Assembly (NCBI GenBank): GCA_944332475.1
Contig: CALVKA010000001.1
Coordinates: 62,001 to 126,000 of the forward strand
Length of the DNA: 64,000 bases
Source: an uncultured Bacilli bacterium
GTDB lineage: Bacteria > Bacillota_I > Bacilli_A > RF39 > UBA660
Reading direction: 5' to 3'
Of this stretch, positions 35,096-44,732 are shown one piece after another. Every line of letters starts with the position of its first letter. The first letter of the stretch is position 1. Made by a program: the position numbers and the translations under genes. The notes beneath the pieces are model-generated. The model made no database searches, had not been told where the DNA came from, and saw only the letters and a list, made by a program, of their open reading frames with translations.

Positions 35096-36508
35096 ATGAA
35101 AAAGACGAAAATAATTTGTAGTATCGGTCCTTCTTCAAATCAGCCTGATGTTATGGAAAAAATGGTTTTAGCAGGTATGAATGTTGCAAGAGTTAATTTT
35201 ACTCATGCTACACTAGAAGAAAGAGATCAAGTTTGTTCTACTGTTCGTGAAGTTCGAAAACGTACGGGAAGAAATATTGCTTTATTATGGGATACCAAAG
35301 GGCCAGAATTTCGTAGTGGTATGTTAGAAGATGATTCCATTGAGTTGGTTGATGGTAAAACTATTCGCATTGTAAAAGAGAATGTTCTTGGTAATGGGGA
35401 AAGATTTAGTGTTAATCATCCCGAGGCTTTGGATAGTTTAAACGTTGGTTCTATTATTTTGCTTGAAAATGCTAAAATGAAACTTGAGGTTATTAGTAAA
35501 GAAAACGATGGTGTTACTTGTAAGATTGTTGCTGGTGGTATTTTAGGTAATCGTAAGAGTATGAGTGTTCCAGGCGTTCATTTAAATATTCCTTATGTTA
35601 GTGATGCTGATAGAGCTGATTTAGATTATGCTTGTCAACATGGTGGGGAATTTTTAGCTATTTCTTTTGTCAATTGTAAAGAAGATGTTTTGGCTATTAA
35701 AGAAATTTTAAAAGAGCATGATCGTTTAGACTTAAAAATTATTTGTAAAATTGAAAGTGAATTAGGTATTAAGAATTTGGAATCTATCCTTGAAGTTTCT
35801 GATGGGGCTATGGTTGCTCGTGGTGATTTAGGTACTGAGGTTCCAAGTGAGAGATTGCCTATTATTCAAAAGGATATTGTTAAAGTTTGTCGTCGTATGG
35901 GTAAAATTTGTGTTGTTGCGACTGAGATGCTTGAGACAATGATGGAAAACACTCGTCCTAAGAGAGCTGAAACTAGTGATATTGCTAATGCTGTTTTAGA
36001 TGGTACAGATGCTGTTATGTTAAGTGGTGAAACTACGGTTGGTAAGCATCCAGTAGAAACTGTTGCTGCTATGGCAAAAATTTGTGAGGTTACAGAGCAA
36101 TATGCAAAATTTGACTATATTGATGAGAATAAGAAGACAGATTCTGTTCCATATGCTATTGCTCAGAGTGTGGTTGAAGCTGCTAGTTGGTTAGATGCTA
36201 AATTAATTTGTGCTTCCACTATTAGTGGAACAACTGCTCGTATGATTAGTAATTTAAAACCAAAAGCTGATATTTTAGCTTTGTGTCCTGATGAAAAAGC
36301 TGGTCGTAGATTGGCATTGAACTGGGGAGTAGAACCTGTTCGTTTACCACTTTGTAATTCTACGGATGAAGTTTTAACAGAAAGTGTTAAAAAAGCAAAA
36401 GAATATATGCCACTTGAAAAAGGAGATATTGTTTTAATTACAGGAAGTTTTCCTAATACTGGTGTATCTCGTCCTACAAATTTAATGAAAATTGAAGAAA
36501 TTGATTAA
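35096..36508 (+). CDS. pyk: Pyruvate kinase
   Basis: Last step of glycolysis, phosphoenolpyruvate to pyruvate with ATP formation. The 470-residue protein has the N-terminal barrel start KTKIICSIGPSS, ARVNFTHAT, WDTKGPEFRSG, the catalytic-Lys motif IICKIES, VARGDLGTEVP, and TEMLETMMENTRPKRAETSD, plus a C-terminal allosteric domain. It lacks the extra PEP-utiliser-like domain of Bacillus Pyk. A TATAAT at 35059-35064 lies upstream. NFTHAT and GPEFR are mild variants of the usual NFSHG and GPEIR. Confidence 0.95.
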   Translation: MKKTKIICSIGPSSNQPDVMEKMVLAGMNVARVNFTHATLEERDQVCSTVREVRKRTGRNIALLWDTKGPEFRSGMLEDDSIELVDGKTIRIVKENVLGNGERFSVNHPEALDSLNVGSIILLENAKMKLEVISKENDGVTCKIVAGGILGNRKSMSVPGVHLNIPYVSDADRADLDYACQHGGEFLAISFVNCKEDVLAIKEILKEHDRLDLKIICKIESELGIKNLESILEVSDGAMVARGDLGTEVPSERLPIIQKDIVKVCRRMGKICVVATEMLETMMENTRPKRAETSDIANAVLDGTDAVMLSGETTVGKHPVETVAAMAKICEVTEQYAKFDYIDENKKTDSVPYAIAQSVVEAASWLDAKLICASTISGTTARMISNLKPKADILALCPDEKAGRRLALNWGVEPVRLPLCNSTDEVLTESVKKAKEYMPLEKGDIVLITGSFPNTGVSRPTNLMKIEEID

Positions 36509-36533
36509 AAAAGGCATCTACGGATGTCTTTTT
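36508..36533 (+). terminator. pyk terminator
   Basis: AAAGGCATC pairs with GATGTCTTT (one G-U pair) around TACG, followed by T. Confidence 0.78.
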
Positions 36534-36559
36534 CTATTATGATAAGGTTAGGTGATAGT

Positions 36560-36937
36560 ATGAGATATGAGATTGTTACGACGGATAGAGGGGTTTGTTT
36601 AGGTGTTTCTATTTGTGATGTTTATCATGTTGAACATTCAGATATTAGACGTATTCGGTTATATCATGCTTCCTATTTACCTAAGTTTGATAATATTTAT
36701 TATAATAGAAACTTATCATTACCATATGATTTTATTTCTTATTATGATGGATTAGATATCAGTCCTCTTCCTGTTGAGATTGAAGCTACTTCAATTTTTC
36801 GCTATTATAATTTGATGTCCGTTTATGAATTGGAAGCACGAATGGATGAAGTTAGAGATTATGCAGAAAGTTTTATGAATCAAATTACGATAGGGAAAAA
36901 AATATATCAATATTATAAGAAAAAAAACAAAGGCTAA
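36560..36937 (+). CDS. Hypothetical protein, 125 aa
   Basis: Not recognised. Tyr-rich (about 17 Tyr), soluble, no signal sequence. ATG 36560 follows TTAGGTGATAG; the open frame to 36524 overlaps the pyk terminator. It is convergent with a minus-strand membrane protein across a shared terminator. Confidence 0.58.
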   Translation: MRYEIVTTDRGVCLGVSICDVYHVEHSDIRRIRLYHASYLPKFDNIYYNRNLSLPYDFISYYDGLDISPLPVEIEATSIFRYYNLMSVYELEARMDEVRDYAESFMNQITIGKKIYQYYKKKNKG

Positions 36938-36956
36938 TTTAACCTTTGTTTTTTAA
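36925..36956. terminator. Bidirectional terminator
   Basis: AAACAAAGG (36925-36933) and CCTTTGTTT (36943-36951), flanked by A and T runs, between convergent genes. Confidence 0.8.
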
Positions 36957-37271
36957 TAATTCATCGTATTGTGAATATAGTTTTTGTACATTATTTTCTA
37001 ATAGATAATAGTGTAGGATGTAAGGTATGAATAAGCAAATCAGAGCTAGAAAAACAATGAGTAATCCCATGTTTTCTAATAGTAGACCAAATAGGAAGAA
37101 AGAGATGGCTAGTATTCCTACAAATACTGTTACAATCAAATGAATTAGTCTTTCATGTTGAAATTGTTCTATTTGAATAAGATGGTATTCTAGTCTTTCT
37201 TTTGTTATTTTTTTTGGTTCTTGTATTAGTTTATCTGTTTCTGCTACATAATTTAGTATTCTTTCTTTCAC
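36939..37271 (-). CDS. Two-helix membrane protein, unknown function
   Basis: A 110-residue protein with a helical N-terminal region (1-43), two transmembrane helices (about 44-62 and 67-88) joined by a short turn, and a charged C-terminus. The family is not recognised. It lies downstream of gmk on the same strand, separated by the gmk terminator. Confidence 0.6.
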   Translation of the reverse strand: MKERILNYVAETDKLIQEPKKITKERLEYHLIQIEQFQHERLIHLIVTVFVGILAISFFLFGLLLENMGLLIVFLALICLFIPYILHYYLLENNVQKLYSQYDELLKNKG

Positions 37272-37302
37272 GTTATCACCTCATCTTTATCATAACATAT
37301 AA

Positions 37303-37331
37303 TAAAAAAATTAGACCCATTAATCTAATTT
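37303..37331 (-). terminator. gmk terminator
   Basis: AAATTAGA (37308-37315) and TCTAATTT (37324-37331) form the stem, with a T-run on the minus strand (A7 at 37304-37310). Confidence 0.75.
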
Positions 37332-38006
37332 TTCTGATATATTTTCATTGTCAAATTCTTTATCTTCTTCCATTAATAGTTCGTGAATTTCTTCTTCTTT
37401 GGTATCTACGAATACTTCTTCAATTCTATCTACACGACATTTTTCTGCTTTTATGATAGATGAAACCTTTTCAATGGCTTCTTCTAATACGTCATTTACT
37501 ACTACGTAGTTGTATTTTGTTACTTCATTGATTTCTTTATAAGCTTGATGGAAACGTTCTAGTATTTTTTCTTTGGAATCTGTTCCTCTTTTTTTTAGGC
37601 GTTTTACCATTGCTTTTAAAGAAGGTGGTAAAATAAAAATAAAGATTGCTTCTGGTATTAGTTTTTTGATGTTTGCGGCTCCTTCAATTTCAATTTCTAA
37701 AATTACATCAATTCCTTGGTCTAATTTTTCTTTGATGGTTCCTCTTGGTGTTCCATAGTAGTTTCCAGCGTAGTTTGTATATTCTAAGAAGTGATTTTCT
37801 TTTATCATTTGTTCAAATTCTTCTTTTGTTACAAAATTATAGGTTACGCCTGGAATGTCGTTTGATCTTTGTTTTCTACTTGTTGTTGATACAGATAGCC
37901 ATAAATTTTTATTTTTTTCTAATAGGCCATTGATAATGGTTCCTTTTCCGCTGCCACTAGGGGCAGATATGACGATTAATTGTCCACTTTTTTTCTCTTT
38001 AATCAT
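37320..38006 (-). CDS. gmk: Guanylate kinase
   Basis: Phosphorylates GMP to GDP. The 228-residue protein has the P-loop SAPSGSGKGT, the GMP-binding STTSRKQRSNDI and GVTYNFVT region, YGTPRGTI and the lid RLKKRGTDSKE. It is about 20 residues longer than usual because of an acidic C-terminal tail (about 205-228, EEEIHELLMEEDKEF). Its ATG overlaps the end of tmcAL by 8 nt. Confidence 0.95.
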   Translation of the reverse strand: MIKEKKSGQLIVISAPSGSGKGTIINGLLEKNKNLWLSVSTTSRKQRSNDIPGVTYNFVTKEEFEQMIKENHFLEYTNYAGNYYGTPRGTIKEKLDQGIDVILEIEIEGAANIKKLIPEAIFIFILPPSLKAMVKRLKKRGTDSKEKILERFHQAYKEINEVTKYNYVVVNDVLEEAIEKVSSIIKAEKCRVDRIEEVFVDTKEEEIHELLMEEDKEFDNENISEKLD

Positions 38007-39162
38007 TTTTATTATCCTTTCTGTAGAGTGTATTTTGATACTCTTTTTTTAATTCTTGTTTGCTGTTGGGATAGGGTAGTGTGTAAATCTTTGTAGTGTT
38101 GATTTCTAACTCTAACATAGCATCTTTTTCTTTTGTTATTTTACTGATAACAGGGAGTGTTATCTCTTTTTTATGTTGGTTTAGATATTTTCGTCCTTTT
38201 TCGTTAAAGCCTAGTAGACGAATGTATGTGATTTTTTGATTTTTTTTAGCACTTTCTTTTTTATAGTTACATAAAATGTGAAGTAGAGCTCTTGCGATTT
38301 TACTATAAGTTTGATGCTTTGATTTTACTTTTTGAATTAATTGTTCGTATGAGTTTGAAGATAGAATTTCTTTTTTTAATTTGACCGCTAAATCTGGTTC
38401 TACTAAATGATATTGTTCTAGGGTGTCTTCAGTTATGATTTTATATTTTAGATATGGAAAATAATCTTCTCTGTTATGAAGAGGGGTTGTTGTTAAAGCG
38501 TGGAAGGTATTTTGTGGTACTGCTTTTTTTATGTCTTCTTTTTTATCTATGTTTTCTCTGATAGCTGTTGCACTACTAATGGTTCCTGTTAATTTTTGGT
38601 TATGATATTCATTGGTTCTTTGGATAGTCATGGGTTTTATGTTGTAGTGGTATTTTATAATTGTTTTTATATAGGTAATTCCTAAGATGTCATTTGGTGT
38701 CTTTATTTCTTTTCCTGTTAAATCTTTTAAAGCTAGGGATAGGGCAGTTGGATAATTATTTCCTAATTTGGCATAAATTTTTACTAATTTATCAAAGTCT
38801 TCATTTTCTAATTCTGCTTTGGCAATTTCAGTTATATCCTCGATGTTGTTGGATTCACTACCAAAGATTAGTTTATCAACTTTTAAGTTTTCTAGTAGGG
38901 TAATTCCTGCGTAGCTAAAATAGTCTGCGCTTTGAGTGGCGAATGCATAGGGGATTTCTACTACTAAATCCGCTCCGTTTTTAATTGCTAATGTTGCACG
39001 TTCCCATTTATCTATGATGGCAGGTTCTCCTCTCTGGGTAAAGTTTCCACTCATTGCTATAACGATTGTGTGATTGGGATATTTTTTTTTGATTTTTTCT
39101 ATTTGATATTGATGACCATTATGAAATGGATTATATTCTGCAATAATTCCAACACTTGCCAT
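37999..39162 (-). CDS. tmcAL: tRNA(Met) cytidine acetate ligase TmcAL (YlbM)
   Basis: Uses acetate and ATP to acetylate the wobble cytidine of elongator tRNA-Met. The 387-residue protein begins with the nucleotidyltransferase HxGH motif (IIAEYNPFHNGHQY), followed by SGNFTQRGEPAI and KWERATLAIKNGADLVVE, which are diagnostic. It forms a two-gene unit with gmk, overlapping by 8 nt. The minus-strand start follows GAGGGATACT. Confidence 0.94.
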   Translation of the reverse strand: MASVGIIAEYNPFHNGHQYQIEKIKKKYPNHTIVIAMSGNFTQRGEPAIIDKWERATLAIKNGADLVVEIPYAFATQSADYFSYAGITLLENLKVDKLIFGSESNNIEDITEIAKAELENEDFDKLVKIYAKLGNNYPTALSLALKDLTGKEIKTPNDILGITYIKTIIKYHYNIKPMTIQRTNEYHNQKLTGTISSATAIRENIDKKEDIKKAVPQNTFHALTTTPLHNREDYFPYLKYKIITEDTLEQYHLVEPDLAVKLKKEILSSNSYEQLIQKVKSKHQTYSKIARALLHILCNYKKESAKKNQKITYIRLLGFNEKGRKYLNQHKKEITLPVISKITKEKDAMLELEINTTKIYTLPYPNSKQELKKEYQNTLYRKDNKND

Positions 39163-39340
39163 AGTATCCCTCTTTTCTTGTTAACATAGTTTATCATATA
39201 TTTTGATAATTCGCAATTTAGAACTTGATATTATTTACTTATTTTTTAATCTGCGATATAATTTTATTATCGTTTAAGGATATGTTTTCTGTATTTTTTT
39301 AAATATTTGGAATAAAATTTAGTGATTTGGGAGTGACGCG

Positions 39341-40420
39341 ATGAGAGTTATTGTAGCAGCTGGTGGAACTGGTGGTCATATCTATCCTGCACTGGCGATT
39401 ATTGAAAGAATTAAGGAGCAAGATAAGAATAGTAAAGTTTTATATATTGGAACAACTGACCGTATGGAAAAGGATATTGTTCCTAGCCGTGGTATTGATT
39501 TTGTTGGTGTAGAAATTCAGGGGCTTAATCGAAAGAATGTATTGGCTAATTTTTCAGTTATGAAAAAATTTTGGAAAGCCATTCAAAAATCTAAAGAGAT
39601 TATTTTGGATTTTAAACCGGATATCGTGATTGGTGTTGGGGGATATATTACCGCTCCTGTTTTATATGCTGCTCATAAGTTACATATTAAAACAATGATT
39701 CATGAACAGAACTCTATTCCAGGGCTTTCTAATAAGTTTTTGGCTAGATTTGTAGATACCATTTGTGTTTCTCTTCCAGGTAGCCTTTCTTATTTTCCTA
39801 AGAAAAAAACTGTTTATACTGGGAATCCTAGAAGTGAAGAAATTTTAAAAATAGATAAAGTTTCTAAAACTAAATATGGTTTTTCGGCTGGTAAAAAACT
39901 AGTGTTAATTGTAATGGGATCTCTTGGTTCTACGACTATGACAAGAAAGTTAAAAGAGGCTATTTCTCAATTTGAGGGTAAGAGTTATCAGGTATTGGTT
40001 GTAACTGGTAAAGCTTATTATGATGATTACCGGGATGTAAAACTTCCAAAGAATGTTGTTTTAATTCCTTATACAGAAGAGTTAATCCAAATTATGAAAG
40101 ATACAGATTTGATGGTATCTCGAGCAGGAGCATCTACGATTTCTGAAATTACAGGAATTGGTTTACCATCTATTTTGGTTCCTTCTCCTTATGTTACTCA
40201 TAATCATCAATATTTGAATGCTAAGGAGTTGGAAGATGCTGGTGCTTGTCGTATTTTAGAAGAAAAAGATTTTTCCGGGGAGTCTTTATGTCTTGCTATT
40301 GATAGTATTTTATCTGATAAGTCATTATATTTATCGATGAAGAGGGCTAGTGAGACGTTTGGTATCAAAGATTCTCTTACAAAGATTTATCAGGAGATTA
40401 AGAAGTTAGTTGGTGAATAA
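39341..40420 (+). CDS. murG: MurG, undecaprenyl-PP-MurNAc-pentapeptide GlcNAc transferase
   Basis: Makes lipid II from lipid I on the inner membrane face. The 359-residue GT-B protein begins VIVAAGGTGGHIYPALA and has GVGGYITAPVLYAAH, HEQNSIPG, MGSLGS, and the donor-site run VSRAGASTISEITGIGLPSILVP in fragments. A -10 TATAAT is at 39257-39262. It starts the wall and division cluster murG-murB-divIB. Confidence 0.97.
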   Translation: MRVIVAAGGTGGHIYPALAIIERIKEQDKNSKVLYIGTTDRMEKDIVPSRGIDFVGVEIQGLNRKNVLANFSVMKKFWKAIQKSKEIILDFKPDIVIGVGGYITAPVLYAAHKLHIKTMIHEQNSIPGLSNKFLARFVDTICVSLPGSLSYFPKKKTVYTGNPRSEEILKIDKVSKTKYGFSAGKKLVLIVMGSLGSTTMTRKLKEAISQFEGKSYQVLVVTGKAYYDDYRDVKLPKNVVLIPYTEELIQIMKDTDLMVSRAGASTISEITGIGLPSILVPSPYVTHNHQYLNAKELEDAGACRILEEKDFSGESLCLAIDSILSDKSLYLSMKRASETFGIKDSLTKIYQEIKKLVGE

Positions 40421-40422
40421 AA

Positions 40423-41331
40423 ATGGATCAAGTATTAAAAGAACTAGAAGATATGGATATTGGAAAGATAGAACGTAATGCTTCGCTTGACAAGTATACC
40501 ACTTATCGTGTTGGTGGTATTGCGGATGCTTTGATTTATCCTAAGGATGTTCTTAGTTTGCGCAAGTTGTTGCAGGTGTTAAAGGATGCACATATTCGCT
40601 TTAAAGTTGTGGGGTATGGTTCTAATTTGTTGTTTAGTAGTAAACGGTTTTCTGGTGTTATTATTCGTTTGGATGAGTTTGATGACCTAGAATTTTTAAC
40701 ACCTTATAAACTACGTGTAGGAGCAGGGTATTCTTTGGTAAAGCTTTCTATGCAAGTGGCTAAGAGAGGTCTCGCTGGTTTAGAATTTGCATCTGGTATT
40801 CCAGGTACTGTTGGGGGAGCTATCTTTATGAATGCTGGTGCGTATAAAAGTGATATGGGATACGTTGTGCAGGATGTTACTGTCTTAACTCCAGATTTGA
40901 GAATTATTAAACTTGAAAACAAAGAAATGGATTTTCATTATCGTAGTTCTTTTTTACAGAGTCATCCAGGTTATATTTGTTTGGAAGCGGTCTTACGTTT
41001 AGATAAAGGAGATAAAGCAGCTATTGAGGAAGTAATACGTGATCGACGAAAAAGAAGAATGGATTCACAACCATTAAATTATCCTTCTGCTGGAAGTGTT
41101 TTTCGTAATCCAGAAGGAAAGTTTGCTGGTCAGATGATTGAAGAGCTTGGCCTTAAAGGATATTCTATTGGTGGAGCTAAGGTTAGTGAAAAGCATGCTA
41201 ATTTTATTATTAATTATGATCATGCTACTAGTGAAGATATTAAAAATTTAATTGAATATGTTAAAGATAAAGTGAGGGATAAGTATCAGGTTGAATTAAA
41301 AGTAGAACAAGAATTTGTAAATTGGGAGTAA
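40423..41331 (+). CDS. murB: UDP-N-acetylenolpyruvoylglucosamine reductase
   Basis: FAD enzyme reducing the enolpyruvyl group to give UDP-MurNAc. The 302-residue protein has TTYRVGGIADALIYP, the FAD loop GYGSNLLFS, SGIPGTVGGAIFMNAGAY, the catalytic Ser region YPSAGSVFRNP and the Glu near the C-terminus. It is of the shorter type II form found in Gram-positives. It lies 2 nt after murG and its stop overlaps the divIB ribosome binding site. Confidence 0.96.
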   Translation: MDQVLKELEDMDIGKIERNASLDKYTTYRVGGIADALIYPKDVLSLRKLLQVLKDAHIRFKVVGYGSNLLFSSKRFSGVIIRLDEFDDLEFLTPYKLRVGAGYSLVKLSMQVAKRGLAGLEFASGIPGTVGGAIFMNAGAYKSDMGYVVQDVTVLTPDLRIIKLENKEMDFHYRSSFLQSHPGYICLEAVLRLDKGDKAAIEEVIRDRRKRRMDSQPLNYPSAGSVFRNPEGKFAGQMIEELGLKGYSIGGAKVSEKHANFIINYDHATSEDIKNLIEYVKDKVRDKYQVELKVEQEFVNWE

Positions 41332-41336
41332 TGCTT

Positions 41337-42026
41337 GTGGCAAAGAAAGTGATAAAGAAACGTAAAATTAAATGGATACCTTTTTTTATAGTGCTACTTG
41401 TTATCGTAGGACTATCTTTTGGTGTTTATATATTATTTCGTCTTCCTATACAAAATTTAATTGTGGAAGGTACTACCTATTTGAATGATGATTTTGTGTT
41501 GGAACTTGCCGGTGTTAAGGATTATCCTAGTTTTTGGTTGTCTTCTACGAGGGAAATGGAGACTGCTTTAGAAGAGTCCCCTTATATTTCTTCTGCTGAT
41601 GTGAAAAGAGAGTTTTTTCACGTTTTGGTTTTAAATATTGAAGAAAATAAACCATTGTTTATTAATAATACAAATCAGACAGTAGTATTTTCTGATAAAG
41701 AAGAAGTAGCAGTATCAGATGAGATCGATTTGTTTAGAATTCCTAGATTAATCAATTATGTTCCGGATAATAAATATGATTCTTTTGTTAAAGGTATGAG
41801 TGATATTGAGCGTGATATTTTAGGTAAGATTTCTGATATTGAATATCAACCAAATGATTATGATAAAGATAGATTTTTATTATATATGGATGATGGTAAT
41901 ATGGTTTATTTAACTTTGACAAAGTTTGATATGATTAATTATTATAATGATGTATTGAAACAATTAGAAAATAAAAAAGGAATTTTATATTTAGATAGTG
42001 GAAATCATTTTCAGATAATGGGGTAA
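41337..42026 (+). CDS. divIB: Cell-division protein DivIB/FtsQ
   Basis: Bitopic divisome scaffold. The 229-residue protein has a basic cytoplasmic N-terminus, one transmembrane helix (about 12-34), a POTRA domain (LPIQNLIVEGTTYLNDD) and a beta domain to the C-terminus. The start is taken as GTG 41337, eight bases after GGGAG; ATG 41331 is too close to the site. It follows murB as in Bacillus. The next genes in Bacillus (ylxW, ylxX, sbp) are replaced here by three membrane proteins. Confidence 0.88.
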   Translation: MAKKVIKKRKIKWIPFFIVLLVIVGLSFGVYILFRLPIQNLIVEGTTYLNDDFVLELAGVKDYPSFWLSSTREMETALEESPYISSADVKREFFHVLVLNIEENKPLFINNTNQTVVFSDKEEVAVSDEIDLFRIPRLINYVPDNKYDSFVKGMSDIERDILGKISDIEYQPNDYDKDRFLLYMDDGNMVYLTLTKFDMINYYNDVLKQLENKKGILYLDSGNHFQIMG

Positions 42027-42030
42027 TGTC

Positions 42031-43377
42031 ATGGATTTTGTTCGTAGAAATGCAAAGTATTTGTTTTTGTTCTTATTCTTTTTTTTAGCACAAGTCCTTT
42101 TTTTTAATATCCAAAGAGGAGATACTTATGTTAATTTTGGATTTAGTTATGCTGTTTCTAGGGGAGAAGTTCCGTATTTAGATTTTAATATGGTGATTCC
42201 ACCTTTTGCTCCCTATTTGTATGCTGTTTTCTTATTATTTTCTAAGTCTATTTTATGTTTATATTTAGGTCAGGCATTTCTTTTGACTTTCTTGTTTTAT
42301 TTTTTATTTTGCATATTTGGAAAAAAAACTTGGCTTTATCTCGTTGCGTTATCTATTCCTTATCCAATTGCAATGGCTACCATTTTATTTCCGGGTTATA
42401 ATTTTCTTTTACTTTTTTTATTCTTTTTCTTGTTATATTGTGAGATAGAAAAAAAATCAGATTATTGTATTGGAATCTTGCTAGGACTTTCGTTTTTCAC
42501 GAAACAAACAGTTGGTGGATTGTTGTTGTTGGTTTCCATTTATTATTTGTTTATTGATTATAAAAAGTTTTTAAAGAGAATTGTGGGTTTTTTGATTCCA
42601 GTTGTTATTTTTTTTATTCTTTTTCTTATTCAGGGTAACTTTTGGGAATTTGTTGATTTGTGCTTTTTAGGATTGTTTGATTTTGGGCATAGTAATTTTT
42701 ATGTGGAGTGGTTTTATTTTGTTATTTTTATTATTTGTATGATTCTTTTGTTGATTAGAATTGTTAGAAAACCAAAAGATATTTGTAATTATTATGTTTT
42801 GGTGTTTGCTAGTTGTATCTATCCTATTATTGATTATTATCATGTTTCGTTGTTTTTAGGAGCTTTTCTTTTCTTGGTATTAAAAGACATTACCATTAAA
42901 AAAGATATTTGGCCTTACTGTAGTTTTTTTGCCGTGGCAATTAGTTTGATTTGGCTAGTGGTTGAAGGCCTTTATTTAAAAGATGTTTATATTGCTTATT
43001 ATCCTAATTTTGAATTTAGTATTGTTTCTAAATCTTATGATACTTCTGTTAAGAAATTAGAAAGATATTTAGATACATTACCGGGGGAAGTGGTTTATTT
43101 TTTAAGAGGAAGTGAAAATTACTTTTTTAAGATTAAACATAATTTAGATATTACATATTTTGATTTGCCTAATTATGGAAACTATGGTTATAATGGGGTA
43201 GATAAGCTTATTCGTCGGATAAAAAATGTGAAGAATAGTTATTTTGTTATTGATATATCTGCTTATGATAGTACAAGTCCTACTCAACAGTATATAAGGG
43301 AAGCTGTCGATTATATCATGGAGCAGGGTGTAAAAATAAAAGAAATTGGTTATTATCAAGTGTATGAAATGAGGTGA
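42031..43377 (+). CDS. GT-C-like polytopic membrane protein, paralogue 1 of 3
   Basis: A 448-residue protein with about ten transmembrane helices and a C-terminal soluble part (about 350-448). After the first helix comes a loop with Asp31 and GEVPYLDF (Asp51), resembling the acidic first extracellular loop of GT-C glycosyltransferases (GT39/ArnT-like), which take sugars from polyprenyl-phosphate. The C-terminal motif NYGNYGYNGVDKLIRRIKN recurs in both neighbours. It lies between divIB and ftsA. The sugar and acceptor are unknown. Confidence 0.68.
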   Translation: MDFVRRNAKYLFLFLFFFLAQVLFFNIQRGDTYVNFGFSYAVSRGEVPYLDFNMVIPPFAPYLYAVFLLFSKSILCLYLGQAFLLTFLFYFLFCIFGKKTWLYLVALSIPYPIAMATILFPGYNFLLLFLFFFLLYCEIEKKSDYCIGILLGLSFFTKQTVGGLLLLVSIYYLFIDYKKFLKRIVGFLIPVVIFFILFLIQGNFWEFVDLCFLGLFDFGHSNFYVEWFYFVIFIICMILLLIRIVRKPKDICNYYVLVFASCIYPIIDYYHVSLFLGAFLFLVLKDITIKKDIWPYCSFFAVAISLIWLVVEGLYLKDVYIAYYPNFEFSIVSKSYDTSVKKLERYLDTLPGEVVYFLRGSENYFFKIKHNLDITYFDLPNYGNYGYNGVDKLIRRIKNVKNSYFVIDISAYDSTSPTQQYIREAVDYIMEQGVKIKEIGYYQVYEMR

Positions 43378-43384
43378 TGACGAT

Positions 43385-44728
43385 TTGCAAATTCGAGGAT
43401 GTTTGAAATACATTTTTCTCTTTTTCTTTTTTCTATTAGCTTTAGTTATTTTTGGTTATTATAATAATCAGTTTGATTCTATTTGGAATTATGGTTATAG
43501 TTATGCCATTAGTATAGGGGAGATACCTTATCGTGATTTTACTTTATTAACGACCCCTTTGTTTCCTTATGTTTTTTCTATTGGATTACGTTTATTTGGT
43601 CATGATAATATTGTCTTTTTGATAGAACAAGCGATTCTTTTAACCATAACTTTTTATTTCTTGTTTCGTATTTTTGGTAAAAAAGCTTGGATCATGTTAT
43701 TGGTGATGTGTTTTCCTTTTTTGAATGGTATCATTCCAACCTATAATTATTTTGCTTTTTTCTTGATTGTTGTGGTTATTTTTTTGGAAAAAGAAAAGAA
43801 AAGTGATTATTTAATTGGTGTTTTACTAGGACTTATTTTTTTGACTAAACAAAGTATTGGAGTGTTTTTATTGATTCCAACATTTCTTCTTTATTATAAG
43901 GATTGGAGAAAAATAGTAAGACGTCTTATTCCATTTTTTGTGTTACTTGTGTTATTTTTTCTTTATTTGATTTTTACGGATAGTTTATTACCATTTTTGG
44001 ATATTTGTGTTTTTGGTTTGTTTGATTTTACAAATCATAATTCTGTATTATTTACTCCTTATTTTTTTCTTGCGATAGGTATGGAAGTTATTTTGTTTTT
44101 CCTTTGGAAAAAGGATAAGAAAAATATTTTGTATTATTATTCCTTTTTTTGTTTTAGTTTTTTAATTCCTATTTTTACAGAATATCATTTTTCTTTGTTT
44201 TTTATGTCTTTTATGTTGAGTATTATTCCTTTTATTTCTTTACCGGATTCTTATTGTCAATGGTTTTCTATTATTGTTTCTTTTGGTATTGCGTTGTTTA
44301 ATTTTTTTGTTATTAATTCAGGATTACAGACTACTTTTTTACAAGGAGTACCTAATTTTAAATATTATTTAATATTAAAAGGATCTGATCAATCTTTTTA
44401 TCGTACTGTCGATTTATATGAAAAATATTGTACGGATGAGAAGAGTCCCATTTTTTTAGGAACACAGGCGATTTATTTTACTATTATTCATGAAGAGAAA
44501 GTAGACTATTTTGATATTTTAAATCGAGGTAATTATGGTTATCATGGTACAGAAAAAATGATTCAAAGAATTAAGAAAATGGAAAATCAAATTTTTATTG
44601 TTAATATGGATAAATATGAAAGTTCTTCTTCTATTGATCAATTAGATACTGAAATTATAAAATATGTTATTGATCATAGTAAAAAAATAGATTCTTGGGA
44701 TTGTTATTCTGTATTTTTAAAGGAGTGA
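43385..44728 (+). CDS. GT-C-like polytopic membrane protein, paralogue 2 of 3
   Basis: A 447-residue paralogue of its neighbours, with the same layout. Asp31 begins DSIWNYGYSYAISIGEIPY, Asp51 follows, a LTKQSIGVFLL helix start lies mid-protein, and NRGNYGYHGTEKMIQRIKK is in the soluble C-terminus. The start is TTG 43385, seven bases after GAGGTGA. It is 7 nt from the preceding gene and 4 nt from the next, so the three are one transcription unit. Confidence 0.68.
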   Translation: MQIRGCLKYIFLFFFFLLALVIFGYYNNQFDSIWNYGYSYAISIGEIPYRDFTLLTTPLFPYVFSIGLRLFGHDNIVFLIEQAILLTITFYFLFRIFGKKAWIMLLVMCFPFLNGIIPTYNYFAFFLIVVVIFLEKEKKSDYLIGVLLGLIFLTKQSIGVFLLIPTFLLYYKDWRKIVRRLIPFFVLLVLFFLYLIFTDSLLPFLDICVFGLFDFTNHNSVLFTPYFFLAIGMEVILFFLWKKDKKNILYYYSFFCFSFLIPIFTEYHFSLFFMSFMLSIIPFISLPDSYCQWFSIIVSFGIALFNFFVINSGLQTTFLQGVPNFKYYLILKGSDQSFYRTVDLYEKYCTDEKSPIFLGTQAIYFTIIHEEKVDYFDILNRGNYGYHGTEKMIQRIKKMENQIFIVNMDKYESSSSIDQLDTEIIKYVIDHSKKIDSWDCYSVFLKE

Positions 44729-44732
44729 TAGT